A DNA stretch of 7,420 bases, taken from assembly GCA_964195335.1 (NCBI GenBank), contig CAXMPC010000176.1:1-7420 (forward strand), read 5' to 3'. This document shows positions 4,886 to 7,420 of this stretch, piece after piece. A model generated the notes under the pieces. It did no database searches. It was not told the DNA's origin and saw only the letters and a program-made list of their open reading frames with translations. Source of the stretch: QNFN01 sp964195335 (GTDB lineage: Bacteria > Pseudomonadota > Gammaproteobacteria > QNFN01). The translations under genes and the position numbers were made by a program. Each line of letters begins with the position of its first letter. Position 1 is the stretch's first letter.

Positions 4886-7420
4886 GTGGACCCTTCAAAA
4901 CCCTCCTCCGGCGGCCCCGCCGCTGCCCCGCTACGGACGGTCGGCCTCGACGACAAGCTCACCGCCGACACGGGCTCGATCCTGCTCAATGGTACCCAGG
5001 CCCTGCTGCGGCTGATGCTGGTCCAGCGCCGCCGTGATGCCGCGGTGGGCCTGAACACCGCGGGCTTCGTCTCCGGTTACCGCGGCTCGCCCCTCGGCGG
5101 ACTCGACCAGGCGCTCTGGTCCAGCCGGTCGCTGCTCGATGCCGCCCCGGTCCACTTCCAGCCCGGCCTGAACGAGGATCTCGCCGCCACGGCCATCTGG
5201 GGCACACAGCAGGCCCCGCAGATGCCCGGCGCGACCGTCGATGGGGTGTTTGCGCTCTGGTACGGCAAGGGCCCCGGCGTCGATCGCAGCGGCGACCCGG
5301 TGCGCCACGCCAACCGCCAGGGCACCTCGCGCCTGGGCGGCGTACTGATGGCCTTCGGCGACGATCACGGTGCCAAGTCATCCACCGTCACCCAGCAGAG
5401 CGAGCCGCTGCTCGCCGGGGTTGGGGTGCCGGTGCTCTACCCGGCCACGGTGCAGGAGATTCTCGACCTCGGCCTGCACGGCTGGGCCATGTCGCGCTTC
5501 GCGGGCACCTGGGTCGGTCTCAAGTGCGTCAACGAAATCCTCGAAACGACTGCCAGCGCCGATGCCGACCACGCCGGCCGGGTCCGTGTCGTCCTGCCCG
5601 ATGCACGCGACCTGCCCGATGGCGACCGCAACGGCCGCCTGGTCTTTGACCCGGTCGGCGAGGAAGCGCGGCTGGTCGAGGCAAGACTGCCGGCCGTGCA
5701 TGCCTACGCCCGCGCCAACGGTCTCGACCGCGTCGTGTTCGGTCGTCCCGGATCGCGGCTCGGCTTGGTCAGTGCCGGCAAGGCGGCGGTGGACGTGCGC
5801 CACGCCCTAGCCCTGCTCGGCATCGACGAATCCGATGCCGAACGGCACGGCATCGCCCTGTTCCAGCCACGCCTGATCTGGCCGCTGGAACCGACCGCGC
5901 TGGCCGCCTTCGCCCGCGGCTGCGATGAACTGCTGGTGATCGAGGAAAAGCTGCCGTTCCTGGAACCGCAGATCGCCAGCGCCCTGTTCAACCTCCCGGC
6001 CGGCGAACGTCCGCGCCTGGTCGGCAAGCGCGACGCGCATGATGCTCCATTGGTCCCGGCGCACGGCCAGCTCGACCCCGAGTCGCTGGCACGGCTGATC
6101 GGCGAGCGTCTGCTGGCCGGCGACGCTCCGCCACCGGGTCTCGCCGAGCGGCTGGGGGCTCTCGCACAACGCCGCGACCGGATCGCCGCCTCGATCACCA
6201 GCCCTACCCGACGCCTGCCCTACTTCTGTGCCGGCTGCCCACACAACACCTCGACGAGGGTGCCAGAAGGAAGCGTCGCCATGTCGGGCATCGGCTGCCA
6301 CACCATGGCGCTGTGGATGGACCGCGACACCCTGCCGCCGACCCAGATGGGCGGCGAGGGAGCGACCTGGAACGGCATCGCGCCATTCACCGACACCCCG
6401 CACGTGTTCCAGAACATCGGGGACGGCACCTACGCCCACTCCGGCCTGCTGGCGATCCGCGCCGCGGCGGCGGCCAACACGCGCATCACCTACAAGCTGC
6501 TCTACAACGACGCCGTGGCGATGACCGGCGGCCAGCCGGTCGAAGGGTCGTACAGCGTGGCCGAGATCGCCCGCCAACTGCTCGCCGAGCGCGTTCGGCG
6601 GGTGGTCGTGGTCAGTGACGAGCCGGACAAGTATTCCGGCGACCACGCCCTCCCCGGCGACGTAGCGGCCCACCACCGCGACCGCCTCGATGCCGTGCAG
6701 CGCGAACTGCGCGAGGTGCCAGGCACGACGGTACTGATCTACGACCAGGCCTGCGCCACCGAGAAACGGCGTAAGCGCAAACGCGGTCGCCTGGTCGACC
6801 CGGCGCGCGCCGTGATGATCAACCACCGCGTCTGCGAAGGGTGCGGCGACTGCTCAGTCCAGGCCAACTGCGTCGCCCTGGTCGCGCGCGAGACTCCGTT
6901 CGGCCGCAAGCGCCAGGTCGACCAGTCGGTCTGCAACAAGGACTACAGTTGCCTGCGCGGCTTCTGTCCTGCCATGGTGACCATTGAGGGCGGCCAGCGA
7001 CGCCGGCCGGCCGCCACCGCCCTGGATGACGCCCTGTTCGCCGACCTGCCGTCGCCGGTCACGCGCGATGGCGATTGCGCCATCATGGTCACCGGCATCG
7101 GCGGTACCGGGGTGGTCACCGTCGGCGCCCTGCTGTCGATGGCGGCGCACCTCGAGGGCCGACCGGCGCAGGTGTTCGACCTGACCGGGCTGGCGCAGAA
7201 GAACGGCGCGGTCTTCAGCCACCTGCGCATCGGTGGCCACGGCGACGGACGCCGCGCCGCCCGCCACGTGACCGGCGGCACCGACCTGCTGCTCGGCTGC
7301 GATCTGGTCGTCGCCGCCAGCGACGATGCGATCGCCACCTACGACCCGGAGCGAACCCATGCCGTGGTCAACACCAACGTCGTCCCTACCGCGCAACTGC
7401 AACTCGAGCCGGACGTGGAT
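4886..7420 (+). CDS. Indolepyruvate ferredoxin oxidoreductase, fused single-chain form (3' end outside window)
   Basis: Thiamine-diphosphate and iron-sulfur enzyme that oxidatively decarboxylates aryl-pyruvates, such as indolepyruvate, with CoA to aryl-acetyl-CoA, passing electrons to ferredoxin in the cytoplasm. The frame is open for 845 codons to the window edge; fused relatives have roughly 1,150 residues, so about 300 are missing. In order: an N-terminal thiamine domain with SGYRGSPLGG (63-72) and GLNEDLAATA (94-103, Glu97 possibly activating the cofactor); CAGC (448-451); the thiamine motif GDGTY (512-516) to NDAVAMTGGQ (541-550); a ferredoxin-like segment with Cys650, 653, 656, 662, 683, 689 and 694; and the start of the gamma domain, GIGGTGVVT (737-745). 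The start is GTG at 4886, with AGGGAGAG at 4874-4881 as ribosome site; no in-frame ATG lies near. It is divergent from the dehydrogenase gene; no clear promoter was found for it. The frame shows no frameshift or stop. Confidence 0.95.
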   Translation, partial: MDPSKPSSGGPAAAPLRTVGLDDKLTADTGSILLNGTQALLRLMLVQRRRDAAVGLNTAGFVSGYRGSPLGGLDQALWSSRSLLDAAPVHFQPGLNEDLAATAIWGTQQAPQMPGATVDGVFALWYGKGPGVDRSGDPVRHANRQGTSRLGGVLMAFGDDHGAKSSTVTQQSEPLLAGVGVPVLYPATVQEILDLGLHGWAMSRFAGTWVGLKCVNEILETTASADADHAGRVRVVLPDARDLPDGDRNGRLVFDPVGEEARLVEARLPAVHAYARANGLDRVVFGRPGSRLGLVSAGKAAVDVRHALALLGIDESDAERHGIALFQPRLIWPLEPTALAAFARGCDELLVIEEKLPFLEPQIASALFNLPAGERPRLVGKRDAHDAPLVPAHGQLDPESLARLIGERLLAGDAPPPGLAERLGALAQRRDRIAASITSPTRRLPYFCAGCPHNTSTRVPEGSVAMSGIGCHTMALWMDRDTLPPTQMGGEGATWNGIAPFTDTPHVFQNIGDGTYAHSGLLAIRAAAAANTRITYKLLYNDAVAMTGGQPVEGSYSVAEIARQLLAERVRRVVVVSDEPDKYSGDHALPGDVAAHHRDRLDAVQRELREVPGTTVLIYDQACATEKRRKRKRGRLVDPARAVMINHRVCEGCGDCSVQANCVALVARETPFGRKRQVDQSVCNKDYSCLRGFCPAMVTIEGGQRRRPAATALDDALFADLPSPVTRDGDCAIMVTGIGGTGVVTVGALLSMAAHLEGRPAQVFDLTGLAQKNGAVFSHLRIGGHGDGRRAARHVTGGTDLLLGCDLVVAASDDAIATYDPERTHAVVNTNVVPTAQLQLEPDVD

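Noticed and set aside
5807..6826. Minus-strand open frame of 339 codons opposite the oxidoreductase gene
   Set aside because: Antisense shadow in GC-rich DNA; the opposite strand holds continuous conserved oxidoreductase motifs over the same stretch.

Overview
The window looks like ordinary chromosome from a GC-rich bacterium, most likely a gammaproteobacterium. The pointers are a short DgkA-type diacylglycerol kinase, the long form of GAPDH with an N-terminal extension familiar from pseudomonads, a single-chain fused indolepyruvate ferredoxin oxidoreductase, and REP elements of the TGTAGGAGCGG...CCGCGA type known from Pseudomonas and relatives. Family or genus cannot be fixed from this sequence alone.

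Layout, left to right. dgkA (25-414, minus) is divergent from a pyrimidine dimer DNA glycosylase gene (518-970, plus), which is followed after 51 bases by a beta-carbonic anhydrase gene (1022-1642, plus). The carbonic anhydrase gene converges on a long GAPDH gene (1782-3260, minus), with a terminator candidate for each direction in the 139 bases between them. Next comes a 688-base stretch without genes (3261-3948). It holds the GAPDH leader with two mutually exclusive hairpins, an AT-rich island with a perfect 16-bp inverted repeat, a tandem cluster of three complete REP-like hairpin modules plus a degenerate fourth, and a strong stem-loop terminator. Beyond it a short-chain dehydrogenase gene (3949-4710, minus) is divergent from an indolepyruvate ferredoxin oxidoreductase gene (4886 to beyond 7420, plus). 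The 175 bases between those two contain a good promoter for the dehydrogenase, with palindromes over and just after its predicted start of transcription.

How the genes relate. There is no single pathway here. DgkA recycles diacylglycerol to phosphatidate in the inner membrane. The glycosylase repairs UV damage. Carbonic anhydrase supplies bicarbonate. The long GAPDH is probably the gluconeogenic, NADP-using isozyme, judged from its cofactor pocket. The dehydrogenase is a FabG/PhaB-like 3-oxoacyl reductase type. The oxidoreductase turns aryl-pyruvates from aromatic amino acids into aryl-acetyl-CoA. The last two share a control region and might both serve acyl-CoA metabolism, but that is inference.

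The feature most worth a second look is the REP cluster. Each complete module is closed by the same 8-base arms and contains two internal hairpins, with a compensating base-pair change between modules. No new protein system, mobile element, CRISPR array, tRNA or rRNA was found.
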